Below, piece by piece: positions 11,745 to 20,906 of a stretch of DNA of 64,000 nucleotides. This stretch comes from Lucinisca nassula. Taxonomy: Eukaryota; Mollusca; Bivalvia; Lucinida; Lucinidae. The notes below the pieces were generated by a model that saw only the letters and a program-made list of their open reading frames with translations, was not told where the DNA came from and did not search any database. The stretch is from contig OY757012.1 of NCBI GenBank assembly GCA_963580285.1, positions 167,698,652-167,762,651 on the forward strand, in the 5' to 3' direction. The translations under genes and the position numbers were made by a program. Within the stretch, counting starts at the first letter, position 1; each line of letters opens with the position of its first letter.

Positions 11745-11880
11745 GATGTGTACCTCCAAATGATATTGGTTTACAGGGGTGCGAGGCCTGTTGTCCTTGC
11801 AACAGGTAAGGGTAGAGTGTGGTGGTGGTGGTGGTGGTGGGTGGGGGGGGGGGGTATTGTCACTCCTAGTTTTTACACTT
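11745..11880 (+). repeat. S5 SINE-like fragment
   Basis: GCGAGGCCTGTTGTCCTTGC, AACAGGTAAGGGTAGAG and a GGT/G-run match, in opposite orientation, the repeats at 29592-29830 and 30960-31175. The G runs are low-complexity and produce Trp/Gly- and Pro-rich spurious frames. Confidence 0.5.
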
Positions 11881-11994
11881 CCATTCATTTTCCTCTTTCT
11901 CCTCTCTCAAGATAATATCTTGTTCGCACAACATATTAAAAAAAAATCACGTCCCTTCCCGGGTTCCGCATGTTTCCGTAATGACCTGACTGTA

Positions 11995-12134
11995 CATTAC
12001 GAATACACGCCTATTTAAATAAATTGAAAATTTTACTACCAAAAGATGATAATTTTCTGATGAAGAAAAAAATCGATATTTTTCTTATTTCTGCTCAAAA
12101 TACAGATTGAAAGTACACGTCGAGGCGGTCACTA
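11995..12134 (-). mobile_element. Family A MITE, truncated
   Basis: Begins CATTACGAATACACGCCTAT, continues ATTTTACTACCAAAAGATG, CTTATTTCTGCTCAAAATAC, and stops in the hairpin at CACGTCGAGGCGGTCACTAG. The right half is missing. Confidence 0.65.
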
Positions 12135-12399
12135 GTCTATCGATTACCAACAAAATATATAGTTTGGGTCCTACTAAACACTGTTGAGACTAACAATGAC
12201 TGCACAAGGACTGACAAGGGCAGCATAGACACATTTAAAATAGGGTTTATTATGCAAGTATCAATATTTGTGTCATTTTTGACATTACAGTCACTTATAG
12301 GGTTGGTTTGTAGCGGGTTAAACTTAAAAAACAGTAAACGTACATATAGCAGACGCATGTAGAATTGGATGGGGCGCCGTTTTACTATTTAATCCGTAT

Positions 12400-12672
12400 T
12401 TATAGATATCCATAATTATTTATAGATATCCATAATTCGAATTATGGATATCCAATATTCGAATTATGGATAACCTTTATTATTTATTGATATCCATAAT
12501 TATTTATGGATATTCATAAATCGAATTATGGATATCCATAATTCGAATGATATCCATAAATCGAATAATGGATATCCATTATTCGATTTATTGATATCCA
12601 TAAATCAAATTATGGATATCCATAAATCTAATTATGGATATCCATAAATCGAATTATGGATATCCATAATTC
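12400..12672. repeat. Palindromic GGATATCC satellite, left
   Basis: About 20 half-units of ATTATGGATATCCATAAT type follow one another, with spacers TCGAATTATGG or TTATTTATAG. The same repeat sits at the other end (14440-14570), so it is the subterminal region of the 2.2-kb element. Confidence 0.85.
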
Positions 12673-12835
12673 AACTCTGCAAATAAACCTGATGAATAAT
12701 GACTGCTCCCTTTGCCAAAAAAAAAAATCGACTATTCACGTCAGGTTTCCGATTTAGATGTGTTATAAAAGCCGGGGTGGGGTGGAGGTAATGTAGGGTA
12801 GGCTTAGTGTGGCATATGGTGTAGGAGAGATATGT

Positions 12836-13375
12836 TTTGTTTAATTTAAGGTTTAACGTCCCCTTCAATACTATTAAGGTCATTTTGAAGACGTTGCTTC
12901 CAGTTATGTTGGGCATTAAGCCTTCATTTAGATGAAATGCCGGTCTCAGTAGCTCAGTCGGATGCGCGTCTGACTGGTGATCAGGAGGACGCGGATTCGA
13001 TACCTGTCGGGGTCGGCAACATTCTTTCGTGGAGATTGATCATGAAATATTTACTACGGTCATTCTCTCCCTTTCGATAATTCAAGAAGGGTAGTTGTCA
13101 GTTTCTGGCGAAAGAATGTGCACTGTACTGGATAACTGCTTACGTTTAAGCCTGCCCAGAAAAAGTGTGGATAGTTAAACTGACCGGCCCAAAATTGACC
13201 TAAATAAGTGTTGATTGGGCCGTTAAACTCAAATACAAACAAACAAACATCTCAATCCCTGTCGCTCATTGACTCGCACGACTTTGTTTGGACAGACTTA
13301 GACCTTCCAAACGGTTAACAAGTACTCTCAGCTCATGCAGCCAAATCTATTTCTCCAAGCCCCAATAGGCGGGGG
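12836..13375 (-). repeat. S1 SINE split by a younger S3 SINE
   Basis: The tail half is TTTAAGGTTTAACGTCCCC to TAGATGAAATG (12836-12939). The head half is ATCTCAATCCCTGTCGCTC to CAAGCCCCAATAGGCGGGGG (13250-13375). Together they make one S1 element, interrupted at its ATGACATCTC stretch by the S3 SINE. Confidence 0.8.
12940..13249 (+). repeat. S3 tRNA-derived SINE, complete
   Basis: The head CGGTCTCAGTAGCTCAGTCG resembles an A box, and CGCGGATTCGATACCTG resembles a B box, both within the first 75 bases as in a tRNA. The body runs through ATTCAAGAAGGGTAGTTGTC and GCCTGCCCAGAAAAAGTGTG. The tail is GCCGTTAAACTCAAATACAA followed by ACAAACA. It is inserted in an S1 element and so is the younger of the two. 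Confidence 0.8.
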
Positions 13376-13429
13376 CCAGGAGGTATGTCTGAATTTGCCT
13401 GGTACTCCATACATCTCAAGTAGAGTTTT

Positions 13430-13694
13430 ATATTTGTTTATTTGTTTGATTTGAGGTTTAACGTCCCCGTCAACACTGTAAAGGTCATTTTGGAGACGTT
13501 GCTTCCAATTTTGTGGGACTTTTACCCGACCTTGAGATGAAATGACATCTCAAGCCCTGCCGCCCAATGAAACCAATAAGGTTTATTAGCATGGATGGGC
13601 CGACTCGCATCGCTACTCGTGTGCAGGTCGGTTTCAGCTCTTTGTGGAAGCATCGTGCAGCCCATCTAATTCTTCAAGCCCTAATGGGTGGGGG
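13430..13694 (-). repeat. S1 SINE-like element
   Basis: Tail TTTGATTTGAGGTTTAACG on the left, body CCTTGAGATGAAATGACATC, head TTCAAGCCCTAATGGGTGGG on the right. A segment of the middle is missing (AGCCTGTCCAGG block). Confidence 0.8.
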
Positions 13695-13728
13695 AGAGTA
13701 TTATATGGATATATGTTAATACTATATA

Positions 13729-13900
13729 CAGTGAAATTCCGCTATTAAGACCATCTACATTTAAGACTTATTCTGCTTTAAAATGCTTATTTAGAAAGGT
13801 GCAGTTATTCTTTCTTCGTGAATTTTGCACACAATGTCCTCCTGGTCAGGGACCACCTTTAGAACTGTTCAAAAGTGGTCTTGATATAGGAATTTTACTG
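13729..13900. mobile_element. 172-bp TA-flanked pogo/mariner-type MITE
   Basis: CAGTGAAATTCCGCTATTAA at the left is inverted against AGGAATTTTACTG at the right, with TA on each side (13727-13728, 13901-13902). The interior has GGACCACCTTTAGAACTGTT. A related copy lies at 18170-18373. TA duplication and CAGT ends are hallmarks of Tc1/mariner-pogo elements. Confidence 0.75.
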
Positions 13901-14081
13901 TATAACGACCATGTGCATCTTTTCTCCAGAAAGCATGAACGGATTGCCTGTTTGGATCATTATAATCTTACGTCCGACTTTCAGTGTCCTTAGGTGCGGA
14001 GTCCTCATAGAGGTGATTCCGAGGGACAGGATGCGTTGGCCGGAATTTCCAGATCTTACTGCTGGTTCCGATATTTAACTG

Positions 14082-14419
14082 CACACGTGGCGGGCGTCCA
14101 GCGTATGGCGTCCGTTCCTTTGAAGCCTTTCGGACCGAAACGGCTGCACGGCAGAGAGGTCCCTTTGATTGGCCATCATCTTCCAGCGATGACGAAGACC
14201 TTGAAGATTTTTACATTAAACAATCACGTGTCTTAGGGAGAAATCATTAATCACGTGGCGGGCGTTCAGCGTATGGCGTCCGTTGCTTTGATGACCTTTC
14301 GGGTTTTAACGGCTGCACGGCAGAGAGGTCCCTTTGATTGGTCATCATCTTCCAGCGATGATGAAGACCTTGAAGATTTTTACATTAAACAATCACGTGT
14401 CTTAGGGAGAAATTATTAA
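14082..14419 (+). repeat. 168-bp tandem duplication with possible coding trace
   Basis: GTGGCGGGCGTCCAGCGTATGGCG at 14087 recurs at 14257, and AACAATCACGTGTCTTAGGG closes each unit. In unit 2, a frame from the ATG near 14274 runs about 48 codons to TAA. It has an Arg-rich start and then a Ser run followed by Asp/Glu-rich residues (SSSSSDDEDLEDFY). Unit 1 has the same bases with a one-base indel and so a shifted frame. It may be a captured exon or a remnant of a transposon protein; no family was recognised. Confidence 0.55.
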
Positions 14420-14439
14420 ACCAAAAATGCATTGGCGGT

Positions 14440-14570
14440 GATTTATGGATATCCATAATTCGAATTATGGATATCCATAAATCGATCTGAATTATGGATA
14501 TCCATAAATCGAATTAAGGATATCCATAATCCGGTTTATGGATATCTATAAATACGGATTAAATAGTAAA
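14440..14570. repeat. Palindromic GGATATCC satellite, right
   Basis: Four to six ATTATGGATATCCATAA units end in TATCTATAAATACGGATTAA, the inverted match of the left end of the 2.2-kb element. Confidence 0.8.
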
Positions 14571-14635
14571 ACGGCGTCCCATAGAATTGTGCTATTTTGA
14601 AACAAAGCCACTACCTCTCTCTCGTGTGACCCACC

Positions 14636-14898
14636 CATAGGGGCTTGAAGAAGTATATGGGCTGCATGATGCTTCCACGCAGAGCTAATCCGGCCCGCAC
14701 ACTAGTACTGGTAAACCGCTTGGAGAATCTAAGCCTACCGTCCATGCTAATAAACCCTATTGGTTTCATTGGGTGACAGGGCTTGAGATGTCATTTCATC
14801 TCGATGTCGGGTAAAAGTCTCACAGAATTGGAAGCAACGTCTCCAAAATGATCTTTAAAGTGTTAACGGGGACGTTAAACCTCAAATCAAACAATAAA
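14636..14898 (+). repeat. S1 SINE-like element
   Basis: Head ATAGGGGCTTGAAGAAGTAT, then GCTTCCACGCAGAGC, CCGTCCATGCTAATAAACCC, tail GACGTTAAACCTCAAATCAA. Orientation is plus. Confidence 0.85.
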
Positions 14899-15010
14899 CC
14901 TCTCTCTCGTGCGCGCGTGAAAACACCCGGAACGAGTGTTCGACAGCAATTAAATAAGCTTGAAGCTTTCATCGCAATCGAAATAAAATGAATTAGTATA
15001 AACTAACTTA

Positions 15011-15343
15011 CATTCGAACTTCGATGGATCGAACCTCTTTGGGACAATGTAAATTTGTTCGAGACAGCGGAAGTTCGAGCCACTGTTGCATACTTCCAGA
15101 AAACATAACGGGGGTATTTTTGGACTTCTTTTCGGTGTTCTGTAACATAAATGTATGCTGTGTGTACTCATTAGAATCGCCTCATTGAGGCGATTCTAAT
15201 GAGTACACACAGCATACATTTGCAAGATAAAAGTCGAAAGTCTCCTTAATTATCCCACACTTTTTCTTTTGCAGAGGAATTCCCTAGGGACTCAAAAACG
15301 GGTTCGACTCGGCCATGGTAAACGAGCCATCGAAATTCGACTG
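15011..15343. mobile_element. Family C pogo-like MITE with GCCTC hairpin
   Basis: TA at 15009-15010 and 15344-15345 flanks inverted ends: TTCGAACTTCGATGGATCG on the left, and on the right the complement of CAGTCGAATTTCGATGGCTC. The centre (about 15148-15224) is a near-perfect hairpin, ATGTATGCTGTGTGTACTC then TTAGAATCGCCTCATTGAGG and its complement. The ends belong to a different class from families A/B, yet the hairpin core is the same. Confidence 0.75.
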
Positions 15344-15439
15344 TATTTGCAAAGTAACGGGGCCCTTGTTTCTCAACTAAGATGCCCCATGACCGCAAAT
15401 ATGTAACAAATATGTTGGTCACTCCTTTTCGGCTTACCT

Positions 15440-15845
15440 AATCCGAAGGCTATTATGATCACCCACCGGGCGTCGTCGTCCAAACTTCTGTCCGCCCGTT
15501 CACAATGTCTTTAAAAGACATCTCTTAAACCACTGAACAGATTCTGACCAAACTTGGCATAAATTATCTTTGGGGGCTCTTCTCTCTTTAAAAATCCTCC
15601 TGGTTGAAACCAGATTGCCCAAGTCTTCGATACATGTATTTTTGGGTTGAAGCTTCCTCTAGTCGACATCTACCAAGATTGTTCAAATTATTACCCTGGG
15701 CCAAAAATGAAAGAAAAGATGCGCACACCTTGGCAAATTACTTTATGAATCATTTACAAATTCTCAACAACGATTGGTCGTTGTGGCATTTTCCAGGCAA
15801 GAATTTGCTCCCAACGGCAATAAATTCTTCAACTTAAGAACAGTA
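15440..15845. other. Unclassified, repeat-like segment
   Basis: GTCTTTAAAAGACATCTCTT is a short palindrome within text that reads like a dispersed repeat (CTGTCCGCCCGTTCACAATG). The 77-codon open frame at 15604-15837 has no recognisable motif. Confidence 0.35.
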
Positions 15846-15877
15846 TTCTTAATTGGATGAAATCGTTCCATCTGGAT

Positions 15878-16015
15878 AATAAGTCCGTGAAATGAGCATA
15901 CTCTAGACCCCACATTATATCCGGAAAATTAGGGTTTACTAGGCATTCATTTTCGGGCTTATTTCTGTTCAAAAATACTCAAGGAGGCTGTTCTAAAGAG
16001 CATCTGCATTCTATG
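15878..16015 (+). mobile_element. Family B MITE, decayed
   Basis: ATAAGTCCGTGAAATGAGCA, a GGGTTTACTAGG block, GGGCTTATTTCTGTTC and a ruined hairpin. The right part is lost. Confidence 0.6.
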
Positions 16016-16030
16016 TCAGACCCCTCTACC

Positions 16031-16360
16031 GGCCCCGATAGCTCAGTTGGTAGAGTGTCCGCTCCGGGGAACGGGAGGTCTCGGGTTCGATCCCGGGCCG
16101 CGACATACCAAAGTCGTTAAAAATGGTACTAGCTGCTCCTCGCTTGGCACTCAGTTTACGGGGTAGAGCTAGGACTGGTCGATCCAGTGTCAGGATAATG
16201 TGACTGGGTGTGGTATCATGTAATGTGTCTGGGACATGATACTTCAGTGAGGCAGCACTATAAACGTGAGCATTGAGCTCCCTGTCGCAACCAGACACCG
16301 TCGTGATATGGCTGAAAAATTGTTGAAAGCGACGTTAAACCCGAATTCACACACACACAC
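16031..16360 (+). repeat. MESC-type tRNA-derived SINE (S2)
   Basis: The head GGCCCCGATAGCTCAGTTGG carries an A box and GGGTTCGATCCCGGG a B box, about 40 bases apart as in a tRNA. The 3' part (GCTCCCTGTCGCAACCAGAC, GTCGTGATATGGCTG, GAAAGCGACGTTAAACCC) resembles the conserved MESC domain of metazoan SINEs, and a CA-repeat tail ends the element. It is nearly full length and little decayed, so probably young. The 90-residue minus-strand frame across it is not a gene. Confidence 0.85.
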
Positions 16361-16375
16361 ATGTCAGACCCCTGT

Positions 16376-16593
16376 TAGAGTGTGGGTATTTATTAGAACC
16401 ACCTTGATGAAGCTGTTTTAAAATGCGCCCACCATGTAAATTTGAGAGTAAAATAACACAGACTGTTGGTTCTCTTTAGAACCGCCTCACTTCGCACCAC
16501 TTTCCTGGGCAGGCGTAGAACCTCTTAGCAGTTTACCAGTAGTCTCAGTTCTGCATAGAAGAATAATGCAGCCATATCTATTTCTTCAAGCGC
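16376..16593. repeat. Decayed MITE hairpin plus S1 head fragment
   Basis: GTGTGGGTATTTATTAGAACC and ACCTTGATGAAGCTG are half of a family A/B hairpin, repeated once. From about 16493 the sequence is a reversed S1 head (TTTCCTGGGCAGGCGTAGAA to TCTATTTCTTCAAGCGCC). Confidence 0.5.
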
Positions 16594-16904
16594 CAACACG
16601 CCGATGTAATAACATCCATGCGTACCCAAATGCAGGTGAAGAAAATAAATGATGTTTATAATGTTAACATTAAACTACTGCTCAAAACATCACAACCAGC
16701 TGGACGTGTCCTTTTATCTCTTGAGTCATTGTTCCGCACGTGCGCACGTGCAGTATTGGCGTATGTTGCTTATATCTCACCCAGTGAAAATATCTTTCGA
16801 GATCGTTTCGTTAAAACACTAAAACATGCATTTATATTTTATATTCTAACATTTTAAGTGTCCTTGTCCATCATTGTCAGTCCCTGTCAGTCACAGATGT
16901 GTTA

Positions 16905-17040
16905 ACGGGAAAGTGCCGTATATTTTAGTGATGAAATAATAAAAATAATGTTTGATCCCCCACCCAAAGTAAACCTCTGTTTTACTGTATAAAAGTGGGA
17001 TCCAAAGGGATCAGAATTATATAGGCGTGTGTTCATGTTG
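16905..17040 (-). mobile_element. Family A MITE, one end
   Basis: GTAAACCTCTGTTTTACTG, GTGGGATCCAAAGGGATC and ATTATATAGGCGTGTGTTCATG match the end of a reversed family A copy. The hairpin is gone. Confidence 0.55.
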
Positions 17041-17214
17041 CCTATACAGCTGTTAAACTAGACAGGTGATTTTAGAACTATTTTAATCATCACAGAAACG
17101 TTGAATCTATCAGAACCTCTTTTTATACCAATTTTCTTTGATGATGGTCCAAATTTCTCGGACATAGCGATGGATCACGACGTTTATATAGCATGAAGTC
17201 ACACGTTCACTTTT

Positions 17215-17729
17215 TAAATGCTGCAGCTAAGTGTACAGATTTTTTTTCGACTTGTGCAGCTAATGATTGCGTACAGATGCAGCTAATCGTACAGTCGCTA
17301 GAATGATAGGCCCTGGATAAAGCAGTCCTTTTTTTGAAGGGAGGCAGACAGAACTAGCAAATGGGTACTGAGATGTGCTGGTAAATGATTGTTTTATGTC
17401 TACGCTTATTTAGAATAAGTGTAAACTGGCCATAAGACAGACAAAATGTGAAAAAATAATGGTTGCTGCGAGCGAGAATGAAAAAAATCACTGATGCAGC
17501 ACCAAAATCATTTCACTGTGCAAAACAGGGTACATTATTATTCCAAATCGAAGCAAATTTGAAAAGGGATGACTCTTACCTTCCCAAGCATGTTTCCTTT
17601 CCGGGTGTTAATACCGAGTTTTATTGATTTTTAGCGTTTTTCATAAATATCGTGTAAAGCAGCTAACGATTTTTGAGCGTACAGTATCAGCAGCTTCCGA
17701 TTTCAGATACTGTACGATGGTCAACTGTG
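17215..17729 (-). repeat. Right inverted arm of the 8.36-kb element
   Basis: Mirror of 9375-9860. Reiterated GCAGCTAA followed by GTACAG occurs at about 17223, 17257 and 17279 and near the tip (GCAGCTAACGATTTTTGAGC). Divergence between arms is substantial, so the insertion is old. Confidence 0.7.
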
Positions 17730-18169
17730 AATTTGATCTTGGCGTAAAATAGGTAAAGGTCATCTTTACCAAATTTAAAGTACTGTCACCCGATGCTACA
17801 TACCAAATTTCAAGACAATCGGCCTAGTGGTTCTGGAGAAGGTTTTTAAAGGTTTACCATATTTGGACATGGCGGCCATCTTTGTAATATGACCTGAATC
17901 TTTCGTGCAAACTTCCTTTCGCCCATTGTTAAGAGGCTGCATATGACATTTAATTGAAAATGGCGCATTGGTTTCCGGGAAGTTAGCTTTGAAAATATTT
18001 GACGTACGACGGACGGCCGACCTATAAGTTGCCCCGGAGCCTTTGGTTCAGGTGAACTAAAAACACTAGGTTCGTTTTCGCTGTGAATAGATTTGCATGT
18101 TGTTTTTTCTGTATTTTTGGGCAGTCTGAGGACAATGACTTTTTTGAACGCGTTTTGTCATCCGAGGTG

Positions 18170-18373
18170 CAGTAAAGTTCCTATGTTGAGACCACCTTTG
18201 GAACTGTTCAAAAGCGGTCTTAAAGACCACTTTTGAACAGTCTCAAAGGTGTTCTCCAACTAGAGCACACTGGATGTAGAAACACAAATAAAATGTTCCT
18301 GAAACCTTCTAAATATGCTTTTAAAAGCAAATTTGTTTTAATTTTAGGTGGTCTTAACTGTGGAATTTCACTG
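18170..18373. mobile_element. Pogo/mariner-type MITE, nested inverted repeats
   Basis: CAGTAAAGTTCCTATG at the left is inverted against TGTGGAATTTCACTG at the right. Close to the left end is a second palindrome, GAACTGTTCAAAAGCGGTC and its complement. It is related to 13729-13900. The TA duplication has decayed. Confidence 0.6.
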
Positions 18374-18689
18374 CATATGCTTAATGGCACATTAGTGAGA
18401 AAAATAATCACTTATTGGATTGAGAACTTAAGTTCGTTTTCAGTTTACGTCTTTTTCTCTGCATCGACTCGTATGAGACATATAAACTGAAAACAAGCCC
18501 GAGATGGCATTGTCTTTGTTCTGTTTTATGCTTTGTTACACTCATAGTGGGAAATAACCATGATAATAGTTTCTCTCTTGATGCACATGCTTAACTGCCA
18601 CAATCTCATGTTCTTAATAAGATTTTAATAAAATTCAGAATGTCATCAAAATGCTGTCAAGTGTCGTGGAAAGAAAATGACGAAACGTA
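18374..18689. other. Unannotated spacer
   Basis: No gene or repeat recognised. Confidence 0.4.
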
Positions 18690-19060
18690 CATTTATCATA
18701 TGACGTCGCCTCTGAGAGTGTAATAACGCCATGTAATATTTTCGATAATCCACTAGTGGATTAAATATGCAAATTAGGTAGATACATCCCGTAACGTTAC
18801 ATGTACGACGTCCTTAACGACGTCGTGTTTACTAATGGCGGAGTATTGACATTTTTGTCAACAAACGTGAATGAAATGCGTTTAAAATGTCATATGATAA
18901 ATAGAATCTTGCATTCGTGCTCATGTATTAATTAATTTATTTAACTCGTTGAGGAAAAGGGATAAAATACTCGGCAAAGCCTCGCATTTTATCCCTTTTC
19001 CTCTGCTTGTTTAATAAATTCAATAATACATGAGCACTCATGTAAGATCCTCTATATACT
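18690..19060 (+). mobile_element. Family E MITE with AAAAGGGATAAAAT hairpin
   Basis: Contains AATCCACTAGTGGATTAAAT, CCCGTAACGTTACATGTACG, then TTGAGGAAAAGGGATAAAAT and its complement around GGCAAAGCC, ending in TTCAATAATACATGAGCAC. An inverted copy lies at 28735-29110. Ends are not defined exactly. Confidence 0.7.
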
Positions 19061-19521
19061 TTGCAGTTTTCAGAAAACAACACCTATTTACTACTACATG
19101 TTGATAACTCTACTGAAAGTGGTTGCAAAAAGTTTAGATAACTTTCTTTAGTGACAAAATGAATGAAACTCTAGCTTCATTTGCTCTATTGTATTCGTAG
19201 ACCGTTTTATAGCAATGGATTCGTTAGAGGACTTTTATCATTCAAGGGACAGTCTTAAAAGTAGGTGGATGAGAAAACTAATCAAAGTTTGGGTTGAGAC
19301 CTGGACAATGAAAACTTAGGCTGAATTTCAATTAATTTAAGTCTCATGTGAGGCTATGTGAAATAATTTGAAAACTGCCTGATATTGCCATGTATGGGTC
19401 TTATCAAATAGTCTACTACCTTGGTTTTACTGTAGCACGCGCATAACGTCGCGTGTATCGGCTAAGTCGAATTGGCCCTGTTTTCTCGTATTCTTATTTA
19501 AATACTATAACTGATATTTGT
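19061..19521. other. Unannotated spacer
   Basis: No gene or repeat recognised. Confidence 0.4.
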
Positions 19522-19799
19522 GAGAAATATATGGGCTGCATGATGCTTCCACGCAGAGCTGAATCCGGCCCGCACACTAGTACTGGTACCGCTTAGAGGA
19601 TCTAAGCCTGTCCAGGAACCGCGGTGCGAGGCGGACCGTCCATGCTAATAAACCCTATTGGTTTCATTTGGCGACAGGGCTTGAGATGTCATTTCATCTC
19701 AATTTCGGGTAAAAGTCCCACAAAATTGGAAGCAACGTCTCCAAAATGACCTTTACAGTGTTGGTGGGGACGTTAAACCTCAAATCAAACAAAAAACAA
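19522..19799 (+). repeat. S1 SINE-like element
   Basis: AGAAATATATGGGCTGCATG to ACGTTAAACCTCAAATCAA plus an A-rich tail. The extreme head (CCCGCCCAT) is missing, consistent with 5' truncation. Confidence 0.85.
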
Positions 19800-20203
19800 A
19801 ATAACTGATATTTGTATCGAGCTTATGTTTGCAAAGATTTATTCTTTTTTCAGTTTTACTGAACACACGGGAATTCGGAAGTTAAAAACTCCGCGAAGGG
19901 TTCTCGAGATTTCTTGAAGCAATGTGTGTTCAGTCAGTTGAAAGATTAGAGAAAGTCGTGTAATTAACAATCAATTAAACAACGAATTACTACGAATTTG
20001 CAATAAATGCAATTGCTATGTGCCACAAATGTTCTAAATATATTCCAAAGTTCACAATGCAGCAAAGTTTACTGTAATAAAATGATCTGTAAGCAAAATA
20101 AAATAGAAGTATGTTGGATTATGAAATATATTGGCCAGGTGCTTTAGAATCCCATTACTATAACACACACGTGCTTTCAAACGGCGCCTTTCTCAACATT
20201 ACG
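19800..20203. other. Unannotated spacer
   Basis: No gene or repeat recognised apart from the first bases of the MITE starting near 20197. Confidence 0.4.
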
Positions 20204-20906
20204 AAAACATGCCTATACAAATACATTGTAAATTTTACCGCCGAAAAAAAAATGAAAATTTTGAGCTGAAAATGATTGTTATATTTTTCTTGTTTCTGCT
20301 CAAAATGTAAATTCTGGGAACACGTTAGAACCGCCTAATCGTACCCACAATCTATATTTTAGAGCAGAAATTAGAAATACGAGGTTTACCCCTGTAGACC
20401 CCAGTTTAACTGCATGATAGTGGGGTTCGAGGGGATCAGAATTATATAGGCGTGTTTCCCTGCATCTTCCGTGCCGCTGTTGCAATGTTTTTTTGTTTGT
20501 TTTTTTTTCTGAATAAATGGTCGTTTTCTTACTATACATTGATGGTGCTTGTTAAAACATACCTATACAAATACATTGTAAATTTTACCGCTGAAAAAAA
20601 AAGGAAATTGTTAGATGAAAAAATTGTGATATTTTTCTTATTTCTGCTCAAAATGTAGATTGTGTGAACACGTTGGAACCGCCTCATCGAGGCGGTTCTA
20701 ACGTGTGCCCACAATCTGTATTTTAGAGCAGAAATAAGAAAAATTAGGTTTACCCCTTTATACTGCATAAAAGTGGGGTTCGAGGGGGTAAGAATTATAT
20801 AGGCGTGTTTCCCTGCATCTTCCGTGCCGCTGTTGCAATGTTTTATTTTGTTGCTATTTCTTCCGAATAAATGGTCGTTTTCTTACTATGCATTGATGGT
20901 GCTTGT
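20204..20906 (-). mobile_element. Tandemly duplicated family A MITE plus flank
   Basis: AAAACATGCCTATACAAATAC at 20204 and AAAACATACCTATACAAATAC at 20554 start two units of about 350 bp. Each unit is a reversed family A MITE followed by the same flank (TTTCCCTGCATCTTCCGTGC to GATGGTGCTTGTTAAAACA). The first unit has lost half its hairpin; the second keeps GGAACCGCCTCATCGAGGCG. This is a segmental tandem duplication including host flank, not two insertions. Confidence 0.8.

Larger units (their letters stand above)
12368..14581. mobile_element. 2.2-kb DNA element, 8-bp duplication, inverted ends
   Basis: TAGAATTG occurs at 12360-12367 and 14582-14589. The left end TGGGGCGCCGTTTTACTAT and the right end (complement TGGGACGCCGTTTTACTAT) stay inverted through TTTAATCCGTATTTATAGAT and ATATCCATAA, about 43 bp. 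Next to each end lies a satellite of ATTATGGATATCCATAAT units. The 8-bp duplication is hAT-like, but the terminal bases are not diagnostic. No transposase is present; the interior holds SINEs, a small MITE and a duplicated block at 14082-14419. Confidence 0.75.
9375..17729. mobile_element. 8.36-kb element with ~500-bp inverted ends
   Basis: CACAGTTGACCATCGTACAG at 9375 is repeated in reverse complement ending at 17729. Similarity between arms continues, with decay, for roughly 480-510 bp. The 5-bp AATTT lies at 9370-9374 and 17730-17734, and joining the outer flanks recreates an array unit (AACCAAATTT followed by GATCTTGGCGTAAA). Inside are SINEs, MITEs and a second DNA element, but no recognisable transposase, integrase or polymerase. 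It is therefore either a deletion derivative or a non-autonomous foldback. I cannot assign a superfamily. Confidence 0.7.
3977..18063 (+). mobile_element. Old array-bearing element split by nested insertions
   Basis: The left end AACAAGAGGTCCTGATCGCTC and the right end GGTTCAGGTGAACTAAAAA match the ends of the shorter array element at 44.1-45.5 kb, read in the opposite direction. Between them lie diverged copies of a unit of about 430 bp (for example CAGTGGTTTCAGAG near 6592 and CAGTGGTTGCAGAG at 7021) holding AAGTGACCTTGGGCC, AGGTCA and CCATATTTGGGCATGG. The array fragments are 3977-4165, 4849-5298, 5588-5830, 6110-7239, 8695-8913, 9195-9374 and 17730-18063; everything between is inserted later. 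Helentron-like non-autonomous elements are one possible class, not proven. Confidence 0.6.

Noticed and set aside
11483..11888. 134-codon frame with a Pro/His run
   Set aside because: The run comes from GGT/G low complexity at 11820-11855, and no family motif is present.
16031..16105. tRNA gene
   Set aside because: The tRNA-like part continues without a terminator into a SINE body and tail; the same holds for 12940 and 62520-62586.
16026..16298. 90-codon frame resembling a small protein
   Set aside because: It is the reverse strand of a MESC-type SINE; similar frames occur in any copy.
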